From NCBI GenBank assembly GCA_028701945.1, contig JAQVPT010000091.1:1-11197 (forward strand): a stretch of DNA of 11,197 bases, given 5' to 3'. Source of the DNA: Bacteroidales bacterium (lineage in GTDB: Bacteria > Bacteroidota > Bacteroidia > Bacteroidales > ML635J-15). The notes under the pieces were generated by a model that worked only from the letters and a program-made list of their open reading frames with translations, made no database searches and was not told the origin of the DNA. The position numbers and the translations under genes were made by a program. Position 1 is the stretch's first letter. Each line of letters begins with the position of its first letter. This document shows positions 1 through 6,971 of this stretch, one piece after another.

Positions 1-1926
1 TAAGTGTCGTGGAGCAAGGTTTACAAGCACACAAACTTGTTTTCCAATAATCTCTTCAGGCTTATAGTATTTTGCAATACCCGAAACTATTATACGTGTA
101 TCAATGCCAGTATCGACTTTAATTTTCAATAGTTTATCGGTTTTTGGCACTTTTTCTGCTTCTAAAATAGTCGCAATTCTAATGTCTTGCTTAATAAAAT
201 CATCATAAGTGATTGTTTCTTTTTGCGGAGCAATCTGAGCATTTTGTTCTGCGTTCATTTCTTTTGTTCGATTTAGTTTTTCAATTTGTGCATTAATCGC
301 ATCATCTTCAATTTTCTCAAACAGAAGTTCGGCTTTATTAATAACATGACCACTTTTTATCAAATCAAACTTATCTGCTTGCTCCCATGCTGGTTTATCC
401 ATATTAAGCATTCCAAGTAATTTAACTGACGTAAATGGTAAAAATGGCTCTGTTAGAACAGCCGAAAGTGCACAGAGTTGCATAGAATAATATAGGATTG
501 TTTTTACCCTCTCTTCGTCTGTTTTTATTAATTTCCATGGCTCAGTATCTGCAAGATATTTATTTCCCAATCGAGTAATGCTCATCGCATTTTTAAGAGC
601 TTCACGGAATTTATAATTCTCAATATTTTTTTCAATATTTGATTTAATAATTATTAATTCTTCACGAATTTGTTTTTCATAATCAGTTTCTACGCTAGGT
701 TTTGGCACAGAACCTTCAAAATATTTATGAGTAAGTACAAGTGTGCGATTTACAAAATTGCCCATTATTGCAACCAACTCATTATTATTTTTTGCTTGAA
801 AATCTTTCCAAGTAAAATCGTTATCTTTAGTCTCTGGAGCATTAGAACACAACACATACCTTAAAACATCTTGCTTATCTGGAAAATCCTCAAGATACTC
901 ATGTAACCAGACTGCCCAATTACGAGAAGTAGAAATTTTATCACTTTCAAGATTTAAAAATTCATTTGCAGGAACATTTTCAGGCAAAATATACGAGCCT
1001 TCGTGTCTAAGCATCGAAGGAAAAATAATGCAATGAAAAACGATATTATCTTTACCAATAAAGTGAACTAATTTTGTGTCTTTATCCTTCCAGTATTTTT
1101 CCCAATCGGGAGTCAACTCTTTTGTAGCTGAAATATATCCAATTGGCGCATCAAACCAAACATAAAGCACTTTATCTTTTGCTTCCTCTAATGGCACTTT
1201 AACTCCCCAATTCAAATCTCTGGTAACGGCTCTGGGAAACAATCCTGAATCAAGCCAAGATTTGCATTGTCCGTAAACATTGGGTTTCCACTCTGTATGC
1301 TCTTCAAGTATCCATTTTTTAAGCTCATCTTCGTATTTATCTAAAGGAAGATACCAATGTTTAGTTTCTTTGAGCACAGGATTATTACCACTAATAACAG
1401 AACGTGGATTTATCAATTCTTCGGCACTTAAACTTGAACCACATTTTTCGCATTGGTCTCCATAAGCATCTTCGGCACCACATTTTGGGCATGTTCCCAT
1501 AATATAACGATCGGCAAGAAATTGTTTCTCGGCTTCATCGTAGAACTGCATACTTGTCTTTTCGACAAATTCTCCTTTTTCATAAAGATTTGTAAAAAAC
1601 TCAGAAGCGGTTTCGTGGTGCATCTTATTACTTGTTCTGGAATAAATATCAAAACTAATTCCAAAGTCTGCAAAAGATTTTTTAATAATATTATGATATC
1701 TATCGACAATTTCTTGAGGATTAACTCCTTCTTTTTTAGCTTGCAAAGTAATTGGCACACCATGCTCGTCAGAGCCTCCAATAAAAATTACATCTTTATT
1801 TTTTAACCTAAGATATCTTGTATATATGTCGGCAGGTACATATACTCCAGCAAGATGTCCAATATGTATTGGTCCGTTAGCATAAGGAAGAGCCGAAGTT
1901 ACCGTATATCGTTTAAAATCTTTCAT
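1..1926 (-). CDS. metG: Methionyl-tRNA synthetase, 3' end cut by window edge
   Basis: Charges tRNA-Met with methionine in the cytoplasm, an essential step. The reading frame is open from ATG at 1926 to the window edge, giving 642 residues. Bacteroidota MetG is usually about 680-690 residues, so roughly 40-50 C-terminal residues are missing. Visible parts are: the class I signature HIGH at residues 21-24, preceded by P-Y-A-N-G-P-I; a four-cysteine zinc knuckle (C146, C149, C159, C162); the second class I signature as K-I-S-T-S at 330-334 followed by R-N-W-A-V-W, a variant of KMSKS that I recall as usual in this phylum; an anticodon-binding helical domain; and a C-terminal Trbp111/EMAP-like OB-fold tRNA-binding domain from about residue 567 on, ending at L-A-P-R-H-L. 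It is monocistronic with respect to the upstream receptor gene, from which it is separated by a hairpin terminator and its own likely promoter. The identity is secure. Confidence 0.98.
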   Translation of the reverse strand, partial: MKDFKRYTVTSALPYANGPIHIGHLAGVYVPADIYTRYLRLKNKDVIFIGGSDEHGVPITLQAKKEGVNPQEIVDRYHNIIKKSFADFGISFDIYSRTSNKMHHETASEFFTNLYEKGEFVEKTSMQFYDEAEKQFLADRYIMGTCPKCGAEDAYGDQCEKCGSSLSAEELINPRSVISGNNPVLKETKHWYLPLDKYEDELKKWILEEHTEWKPNVYGQCKSWLDSGLFPRAVTRDLNWGVKVPLEEAKDKVLYVWFDAPIGYISATKELTPDWEKYWKDKDTKLVHFIGKDNIVFHCIIFPSMLRHEGSYILPENVPANEFLNLESDKISTSRNWAVWLHEYLEDFPDKQDVLRYVLCSNAPETKDNDFTWKDFQAKNNNELVAIMGNFVNRTLVLTHKYFEGSVPKPSVETDYEKQIREELIIIKSNIEKNIENYKFREALKNAMSITRLGNKYLADTEPWKLIKTDEERVKTILYYSMQLCALSAVLTEPFLPFTSVKLLGMLNMDKPAWEQADKFDLIKSGHVINKAELLFEKIEDDAINAQIEKLNRTKEMNAEQNAQIAPQKETITYDDFIKQDIRIATILEAEKVPKTDKLLKIKVDTGIDTRIIVSGIAKYYKPEEIIGKQVCVLVNLAPRHL

Positions 1927-1943
1927 TTTCAATTATTTTTCTG

Positions 1944-1951
1944 CAAAGATA
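1944..1951 (-). promoter_or_regulatory. Putative -7 promoter box of metG
   Basis: On the minus strand this reads TATCTTTG, a perfect match to the Bacteroidota sigma-ABfr -7 consensus TAnnTTTG. It lies 17 bases upstream of the metG start codon and downstream of the receptor terminator, so a leader of about 10-15 bases would result. No convincing TTTG -33 element is seen at the usual spacing, and AT-rich DNA produces such boxes by chance, so this is tentative. Confidence 0.35.
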
Positions 1952-1977
1952 AAAAAAGACACAAGACCTTTAACTAA

Positions 1978-2011
1978 AAAAATACTGACATTTTAACATG
2001 CCAGTATTTTT
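1978..2011 (-). terminator. Hairpin terminator after the TonB receptor gene
   Basis: AAAAATACTG (1978-1987) pairs perfectly with CAGTATTTTT (2002-2011). After one A/C mismatch, CAT (1989-1991) pairs with ATG (1998-2000), leaving a six-base loop. The A-run on one side and T-run on the other give a U-tract on either strand, so the hairpin could work in both directions. Since both flanking genes are on the minus strand, its job is to end the receptor transcript about 30 bases past the stop codon, before the metG promoter. Confidence 0.75.
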
Positions 2012-2042
2012 ATTTGATAATTATGAAATTTCTCAATTTTAT

Positions 2043-4409
2043 TTATCCAAGCATATTTCCAATCTTAATACCAAAATACACAGTTCTCGGCGACATAGGA
2101 CCATAGATATACGCAGGGTCTCTGTCAATTCCGCTGTCAAAGTCATTTTGATAAGAATTAAATATATTTTTAATCCCTGCAAATATTTGAAGTTTAGCAC
2201 CATTTAATTTAATATTATACTGAGCTTTAAAACCAAGATCAAAGAAGGCTTCAGATTCTCTTAACTCCCCAATTTCGGGGTCAGATAAAGCAGTGCCAAA
2301 GTATGGTACTAGCATTTTGCCAGTATATGTTCCTGTTGCCGCAGCACTAAAGTCTTTTATAAGACTATAATCTAATGTAAAAAAGCCATAATTACCAGGG
2401 GTTCTAAAAAATCGTTTTTCATCAAACTCCTGAGTCTCTTCATACAAACTCTGTTGAAGCGTAAAGCCAGATCTTAAAACGACCTGAGTACCTGGAAAAA
2501 CGTTCAATTCGAAATTTATTCCTTTTACTACTGCCCCCTCATCGGCATTCACTCTTGTATAAACTACAACACCATTTTGATCGGGAACTCCATATTCGTT
2601 AACAAACGGATTATTAAGAATAGTGTAAAACCCTTCGGTTAGAAAGCTAATATTTATTTTACCAAAATTCTTTTTAAAATCCAAAGAGCTACTAACACTA
2701 TGGCTTGTTTCCTGACGCAAATTAGGATCGTTTCGGTGTATTACTTGTCTCGAACCAGAAGTTTCAATGTGTAAATCTTCATCAAAAACTTGAGGAGCTC
2801 TAAAGCCCTGTGAATAGTTTACTCTAAGTTGTAGAAAATCAGTTATATCAAACAAAACATTTGCACGTGGACTAAAAACCTGTCCATCTTTTTTCTGATT
2901 TGCATCTTCGAGATTTGTAACGACATAATTATCAAATCTAGCACCAAGGCTAAGTCTAAATCTGTTTAGTTTTCTCTCAAATTGAGCAAAAGTCCCGTTT
3001 GTAATCAAACGCTGATTAGCAATTGTAGTACTCTGCACAAAAGGAACATTAACAATTTCGTTATCCTCAATTACTGCATTACCATAATCGGCATAACTTG
3101 GTTTTTGATCATTTAAAAATGAACCTGTGCTTTCTATTCCTGCTACAAGATTTGATTTCCCTTGTCTCATTGTATATTGTGCTCCTACTGAATAGGACAA
3201 ATCTTTTGTCTTACCGTAATCGCTCAAAGAATAGTTTGCACCATAATAACTGTCTCGCAATATATGCTGAGCAGAAGCAAAAACCGCAATCTGATCTTGC
3301 TCTCGTACAAAAAGGTCGTAATTTACCGCCGCAGTATTAATACTGTGTTCAACTGCTTCGGTAAGTGCTGTAACGTGATACGGATTTTCAAAGTCACTGC
3401 CCCCTCTCCTTTCTTCATTTATATTAAAATAGTCTAAAGTAATTTTAGAACGTGTTGAAAAACGATGAAAGATTCTTGTCCCAATTGTTGTGTTTTGGGC
3501 TGCAGACTGTTCGGAAAATCCGTCATTATTTGCGTCATAAGGCTCTTTATCTCGGTGAAAACCATAAACCGACATTCCTGTTTTGGAATCTGACGAAACA
3601 ATAGATGCATTAAGATTTACACTTAAATCTAAAGCGAGTTTACCTGCATTATTAACTCCAGTACCAATGAATCCCGTATTTGTTCCAAATTCATAAGAGT
3701 TAGTTATAGGATCTTTTAATATCATATTTACTGTACCTGCGATTGCATTACTACCATATAATGCAGATCCACCACCACGCACAATTTCAACTCTTTCAAT
3801 CATATTTGCTGGGATAAGCTCAAGCCCATAAACTCCGGCAAGTCCACTAAAAATTGCACGTGAATTTATAAGTACTTGTGAATATGGTCCTTCCATTCCA
3901 TTCATTCGTAGCTGATTGAAGCCACAATTTTGACAGTTATTTTCAACCCTCAAGCCTGAACAAAAATTAAGCCCCTCGCTAATAGTTACACTATTATTTG
4001 CTTCAAGAGTTTTTGGAGTAAGAGTATTAACAACAACCGCAGATTCTTTTCGGTTTTTCTGATTTCTATCGCCTGTTATTATAACCTCATCAAGTCCCAT
4101 TACATCTTGTAAAAGTTCAAATTTAATCTCGATAGTTTTTCCTCTCACTATTTTGACTTCTTCTTCACTAGTTTTAAAGCCTAAAACCTGAGCAACAATA
4201 ATATAATCACCTTCTGGCATATTTATCAGTTGAAAATGACCAGTTTCATCAGTTGATGTACCAATTGTTGTATTTTTTAACATTATGTTGGCGAAGGGAA
4301 TGTGTTCCCCACAACATTCGACATGACCAATTATATGTGCGTCAGTCTGTTTTTGTGCATTCATTTGTACTCCGACAAATACAAAAAATGCCAATAATAT
4401 ATATTTCAT
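2043..4409 (-). CDS. TonB-dependent outer-membrane receptor with paired-cysteine plug
   Basis: A 788-residue outer-membrane receptor that would import a ligand using TonB energy. A signal peptide covers about residues 1-18 (…V-Q-M-N-A|Q). A carboxypeptidase-regulatory-like domain typical of Bacteroidota receptors follows at about 24-100 (G-H-V-E-C-C-G-E-H-I-P-F-A-N, then T-S-T-D-E-T-G-H-F). The plug spans about 108-232 and ends in E-R-V-E-I-V-R-G-G-G-S-A-L-Y-G-S-N-A-I-A-G. The rest is a 22-strand-type barrel closing near the C-terminus with V-Y-F-G-I-K-I-G. Unusual features are C32-C33 in the regulatory domain and C150, C159 and C162 in the plug, the last two within N-N-C-Q-N-C-G-F-N-Q. The general architecture resembles the CirA/FepA/BtuB group; there is no SusC signature and no SusD-like partner, so glycan import is unlikely. 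It follows a His-rich small membrane protein by 46 bases, probably in one operon. The ligand is unknown; a transition metal, siderophore or haem is my inference. Confidence 0.96.
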   Translation of the reverse strand: MKYILLAFFVFVGVQMNAQKQTDAHIIGHVECCGEHIPFANIMLKNTTIGTSTDETGHFQLINMPEGDYIIVAQVLGFKTSEEEVKIVRGKTIEIKFELLQDVMGLDEVIITGDRNQKNRKESAVVVNTLTPKTLEANNSVTISEGLNFCSGLRVENNCQNCGFNQLRMNGMEGPYSQVLINSRAIFSGLAGVYGLELIPANMIERVEIVRGGGSALYGSNAIAGTVNMILKDPITNSYEFGTNTGFIGTGVNNAGKLALDLSVNLNASIVSSDSKTGMSVYGFHRDKEPYDANNDGFSEQSAAQNTTIGTRIFHRFSTRSKITLDYFNINEERRGGSDFENPYHVTALTEAVEHSINTAAVNYDLFVREQDQIAVFASAQHILRDSYYGANYSLSDYGKTKDLSYSVGAQYTMRQGKSNLVAGIESTGSFLNDQKPSYADYGNAVIEDNEIVNVPFVQSTTIANQRLITNGTFAQFERKLNRFRLSLGARFDNYVVTNLEDANQKKDGQVFSPRANVLFDITDFLQLRVNYSQGFRAPQVFDEDLHIETSGSRQVIHRNDPNLRQETSHSVSSSLDFKKNFGKINISFLTEGFYTILNNPFVNEYGVPDQNGVVVYTRVNADEGAVVKGINFELNVFPGTQVVLRSGFTLQQSLYEETQEFDEKRFFRTPGNYGFFTLDYSLIKDFSAAATGTYTGKMLVPYFGTALSDPEIGELRESEAFFDLGFKAQYNIKLNGAKLQIFAGIKNIFNSYQNDFDSGIDRDPAYIYGPMSPRTVYFGIKIGNMLG

Positions 4410-4455
4410 TATTTTTTCTATTTAATTTATTTTACCTGTACTAAGCTCTGTTCAA

Positions 4456-4827
4456 CTAAGCAAGGGAAAACGGCGGAGGTCGGATACTATATCCATTAAT
4501 TACATCTTTTTTATACGGTCTATAAAAATAGAATCTAACAAGACGTTGTGTTACAGGAATAAGAGCCTCAATTATCGCAAAAACAATTAATAACATTGTT
4601 ATCGAATCGAGGATTTGATAAATTAATATCTCATTTAAGCTATGATGGTGTTGAGCTTCGCCAGAGCTAGTTTTGTCGGCTGTTTTAAATGGGTGTGCAT
4701 GACTAATTATCCTGCCGTCATCAAGTTTGTGTGTATGTAAAAAAACACCATTATTTATTATTAAAAGACTAAGACTGACTAAGGTTAGCCAAACCATAAT
4801 AATACGTATAATTTTTTTACTTTTCAC
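4456..4827 (-). CDS. Small two-TM membrane protein with His-rich exported loop
   Basis: I do not recognise a named family, although I recall similar short His-rich proteins beside TonB receptors in Bacteroidota. The 123-residue product has a basic N-terminus (K-S-K-K), a first membrane helix at about 8-28, a hydrophilic loop, a second helix at about 72-94 and a basic C-terminal tail ending in S-I-R-P-P-P-F-S-L-A. By the positive-inside rule the loop faces the periplasm. It carries H31-x-H33, H44-x-H46 and the triplet H60-H61-H62, which suggests binding of Zn, Cu, Ni or Co. The start used is GTG at 4827. No in-frame ATG lies between it and the upstream stop at 4873-4875, and ATG codon 11 (4797) is the alternative, which would remove the basic N-terminus. 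The receptor gene follows 46 bases later, so the two are probably co-transcribed and act on the same ligand. A role in metal sensing or hand-over is inference. Confidence 0.85.
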   Translation of the reverse strand: MKSKKIIRIIMVWLTLVSLSLLIINNGVFLHTHKLDDGRIISHAHPFKTADKTSSGEAQHHHSLNEILIYQILDSITMLLIVFAIIEALIPVTQRLVRFYFYRPYKKDVINGYSIRPPPFSLA

Positions 4828-4842
4828 GGCTACAAACCTATC

Positions 4843-4873
4843 AAAAAAGATAATAATTAAAAAAGATAATAAT
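4843..4873. repeat. 15-bp direct repeat upstream of the His-rich gene
   Basis: AAAAAAGATAATAAT occurs at 4843-4857 and again, identically, at 4859-4873, a period of 16 bases. It lies between the nearest likely -7 box and the GTG start of the His-rich protein gene. Low complexity makes chance duplication possible, but the location fits a regulator-binding site or slippage-prone leader. Confidence 0.6.
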
Positions 4874-4883
4874 CATAATCATC
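4865..4883. promoter_or_regulatory. Fur-box-like sequence, possible metalloregulator operator
   Basis: GATAATAATCATAATCATC matches the 19-bp E. coli Fur-box consensus (GATAATGATAATCATTATC) at 15 of 19 positions by direct comparison. It overlaps the second copy of the direct repeat and sits directly downstream of a TAnnTTTG box, across the expected transcription start, which is where a Fur or Zur repressor would bind. The region is very AT-rich and the Fur-family consensus in this phylum is not something I can confirm, so this is a hypothesis. Confidence 0.35.
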
Positions 4884-4891
4884 CAAACTTA
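4884..4891 (-). promoter_or_regulatory. Putative -7 box of the His-rich protein/TonB receptor operon
   Basis: The minus strand reads TAAGTTTG, a perfect TAnnTTTG. Transcription would start near 4877, giving a leader of about 50 bases before the GTG at 4827 that contains the direct repeats. A second match (TAGGTTTG, 4840-4833) would place the start almost on the GTG itself. Neither has a clear TTTG -33 element at normal spacing. Confidence 0.35.
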
Positions 4892-4962
4892 TACTAAACA
4901 ACTATATTATAATGTATATAAGAGACGTTTGAGCGACAAGATTACATCAAACAAAAATAGTA

Positions 4963-5526
4963 CTATTCAGCTTTTATCCAGTTAATTATCTCGTCATCAT
5001 CAGGAGAAGTTTTTGTTCCTATGACTTTCTCTAAATATCCTTGTTCATTTATAAGATATTTTTGAAAATTCCAATTCACAGTGGATGATTCATATCCATT
5101 GAGATCTTTCTCTGTAAGATATTTATAGATATTAGCTTTCTTTTTTCCAGTAACGACTATTTTAGACATCATGGGAAAACTCACACCAAAATTTGTAGTA
5201 CAAAACTCTAATATTTCTTCATTTGTACCAGGATCCTGATTCATAAAATCATTTGAAGGAAAACCAACAATTACAAAGTTTTGGTCTTTATATTTTTCAT
5301 ATACTTCCTGCAATTCTGTAAATTGTTTAGTGAATCCACATTTTGATGCAGTATTGACAATCATTATTCTTTTCCCTTCAAGCTCTTTAAAATCAAAAGT
5401 TTGTCCATTAATATCTTTTACCTTAAATTGATAAATTGGTTTTACATCAGTTTTTTCATCTTGTGCACCAACAGATACAGATAATAACAAGAAAACGATT
5501 AGTGTTGAAAAGAATGTGTTTTTCAT
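4963..5526 (-). CDS. Exported glutathione-peroxidase-family thiol peroxidase
   Basis: Reduces hydrogen or organic hydroperoxides. A signal peptide at residues 1-20 (…S-V-S-V-G-A-Q) makes it periplasmic or surface-exposed, unlike the cytosolic BtuE type. The 187-residue protein is one thioredoxin-fold GPx domain. The catalytic tetrad is complete: C63 in N-T-A-S-K-C-G-F-T, Q97 in N-Q-D-P-G, and W152-N153 in V-N-W-N-F. The peroxidatic residue is Cys (TGT/TGC-type codon), not selenocysteine. C109 in E-F-C-T-T-N-F sits where thioredoxin-dependent GPx enzymes keep the resolving cysteine, so thioredoxin-like reductants are more likely than glutathione. The usual F-P-C-N-Q-F is F-P-S-N-D-F here, so a third conserved Cys is Ser (S91). 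It follows the sensor kinase gene by 46 bases with no obvious promoter box between them, so co-transcription is possible. Confidence 0.95.
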   Translation of the reverse strand: MKNTFFSTLIVFLLLSVSVGAQDEKTDVKPIYQFKVKDINGQTFDFKELEGKRIMIVNTASKCGFTKQFTELQEVYEKYKDQNFVIVGFPSNDFMNQDPGTNEEILEFCTTNFGVSFPMMSKIVVTGKKKANIYKYLTEKDLNGYESSTVNWNFQKYLINEQGYLEKVIGTKTSPDDDEIINWIKAE

Positions 5527-5572
5527 ATATTTCTATTTTTTACATTAACAATTAGTTTACAATAATGTTCGA

Positions 5573-6841
5573 TTAGTTTGGTAAAATTATTTTAAAAATA
5601 GAGCCTTTATTCAATTGGCTTTCTGCTTCGAGTCTGCCATTTTGTTTTTCGATAAGCTCTTTACTAATTTTTAATCCCAATCCTGTACCTTTCTCTCTTT
5701 CCGTGCCATAACTTGAGTGCAGAAAATTTTCATGAAAAAGGTTCTTGAGATTATCTTCCTCCATTCCTACGCCAAAATCTTGGACTGTTATCATCAGCTC
5801 ATTATTCTCAATACTTTGTGTTATAATAATCTGAGAGTTTCGATTCGAGAACTTAATTGCATTCATTATTATATTTCTAACAGCAATTTGTGTCATCACG
5901 GCATCACAATTTATAACAATATAATCTTTAGGTTCAAAAACAAGCTCTATTTCTTTAGGTTGGGCTGTTATTTCGCAAAACTCTTTTATTTGCCCAATAA
6001 CATCAGTAATGTTTATCTTCTCGATTTTTGTTTCTAATGTTTCTGCTTGAGAAATTGACCAATCCAACAAAGATTGTGTTAAGTCATAAATTTTGTTAGC
6101 TGAGGAATGGATTATTTGCGATGACTTTTTTAACTTCTCCACATCTTCGTTTTGGGCAAATTTTAGTTGTAATTCACTTACACCCAAAAGACTACTAAAA
6201 GGGTTTTTAATGTCATGCGAAATTATTCTAAAAAGCTTATCCTTAGTATTACTAGCATTTTGGAGCTTGTCATAAAAGCTAAGCATATCTGATTTAAAAT
6301 AAGAAGCAATTACATACACAGTCAAGAACTCGATAAAGTAGATCAAATGCAAAGTCTTAAATTCAATAAATCCAAATGTTTGGTACATGACTACGAATCT
6401 GATTGTAAAAAATGATAGCGGGAATAATAAAAAAACAATATTTTTTTTCCATCCGTCAAAAAAGAAAATGACCATAATTGACAAAGCAGGCAAAATATGT
6501 TCGGTTTGCCTGTTAACATCATACTCGAGAATCGTAAGAATGGTTGTGTAAATTATAAACGCACTTGTAATTAAGAGTAAATTCATCTTATACTTCTTTT
6601 TATATTGCAAAATACAAGAGGGAATACTAACAAAAATTAAAAGAAGAATATCCGATATTGCCAAAAAATAATTTTTTTCGATAAAATTAATAACAAGGAA
6701 TATTAACAAAATACCACTTATAGACCATACAATTACATTTAACAGTTTAGCTTTACGCAACTCTAAGTAGGGTGAATTTTTATCGACTCCAAAATTTATC
6801 AATACATTAATAAAATCCGATATTTTCTGAAATAGCCTCAA
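5573..6841 (-). CDS. Six-TM sensor histidine kinase without adjacent regulator
   Basis: A 422-residue inner-membrane kinase that would autophosphorylate and pass phosphate to a response regulator. The N-terminal third has about six hydrophobic helices (roughly 34-53, 57-78, 86-106, 112-128, 134-153, 162-182) with very short loops and no periplasmic sensor domain, so it may sense membrane or intramembrane signals. A HisKA dimerisation domain follows, with H209 in I-S-H-D-I-K-N-P-F as phosphoacceptor. The HATPase_c domain shows the N box (R-N-I-I-M-N-A-I-K-F, N323 and N327), G1 (D-F-G-V-G-M, 355-360) and G2 (G-T-G-L-G-L, 385-390), so all catalytic motifs are intact. No PAS, HAMP or receiver domain is seen. 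No response-regulator gene is directly beside it; the nearest is porX, two genes upstream across a 130-base gap. Its sensory cue and partner are unknown, and PorX is a candidate partner only by proximity. Confidence 0.94.
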   Translation of the reverse strand: MRLFQKISDFINVLINFGVDKNSPYLELRKAKLLNVIVWSISGILLIFLVINFIEKNYFLAISDILLLIFVSIPSCILQYKKKYKMNLLLITSAFIIYTTILTILEYDVNRQTEHILPALSIMVIFFFDGWKKNIVFLLFPLSFFTIRFVVMYQTFGFIEFKTLHLIYFIEFLTVYVIASYFKSDMLSFYDKLQNASNTKDKLFRIISHDIKNPFSSLLGVSELQLKFAQNEDVEKLKKSSQIIHSSANKIYDLTQSLLDWSISQAETLETKIEKINITDVIGQIKEFCEITAQPKEIELVFEPKDYIVINCDAVMTQIAVRNIIMNAIKFSNRNSQIIITQSIENNELMITVQDFGVGMEEDNLKNLFHENFLHSSYGTEREKGTGLGLKISKELIEKQNGRLEAESQLNKGSIFKIILPN

Positions 6842-6881
6842 AATTTAAAATTTACAATCATTAATCTTATCTATATAATGG

Positions 6882-6889
6882 CAAATATA
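6882..6889 (-). promoter_or_regulatory. Putative -7 box of the sensor kinase gene
   Basis: The minus strand reads TATATTTG, a perfect TAnnTTTG, 40 bases upstream of the kinase ATG at 6841, which would give a leader of about 35 bases. No TTTG -33 element is visible at the expected distance. It suggests the kinase (and perhaps the peroxidase) forms a transcription unit separate from tsaE. Confidence 0.35.
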
Positions 6890-6940
6890 ATAATATTTTT
6901 TAATGCCTCTTTTTTTATACGAACTATTTTCTTATTATCT

Positions 6941-6955
6941 GATATTTGAAATATC
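6941..6955. other. Perfect 15-bp palindrome upstream of the kinase gene
   Basis: GATATTTGAAATATC is a perfect inverted repeat with 7-base arms around one G. It lies in the 130-base gap between tsaE and the kinase, about 50 bases upstream of the kinase's putative -7 box. On the minus strand no T-run follows it, so it is a poor terminator for tsaE; an operator for a dimeric regulator is more plausible. Chance is possible in such AT-rich DNA. Confidence 0.3.
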
Positions 6956-6971
6956 CTAAAAAATGATAATG

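Noticed and set aside
1428..1806. Two 117-codon frames, one on each strand (1428-1781 minus, 1453-1806 plus)
   Set aside because: Both lie wholly inside metG, whose frame carries clear catalytic motifs and the zinc knuckle. Their translations show no domain and unnatural composition.
2043..4409. Interpretation of the receptor as a SusC-type glycan importer
   Set aside because: It is about 790 residues rather than about 1000, lacks the SusC-type plug signature, and no SusD-like lipoprotein gene is adjacent.
4253..4444. A 63-codon plus-strand frame over the receptor start
   Set aside because: It is antisense to the signal peptide and N-terminal domain of the receptor, with no promoter or start context of its own.
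4927..4952. Inverted repeat GTTTGA…TCAAAC after the peroxidase gene as a terminator
   Set aside because: The stem is only 6 bp with a 14-base loop and no T-run follows on the minus strand, so it is not a credible intrinsic terminator.
4956..4967. Palindrome AATAGTACTATT over the peroxidase stop codon
   Set aside because: It has no loop and is short, in AT-rich DNA; most likely chance.
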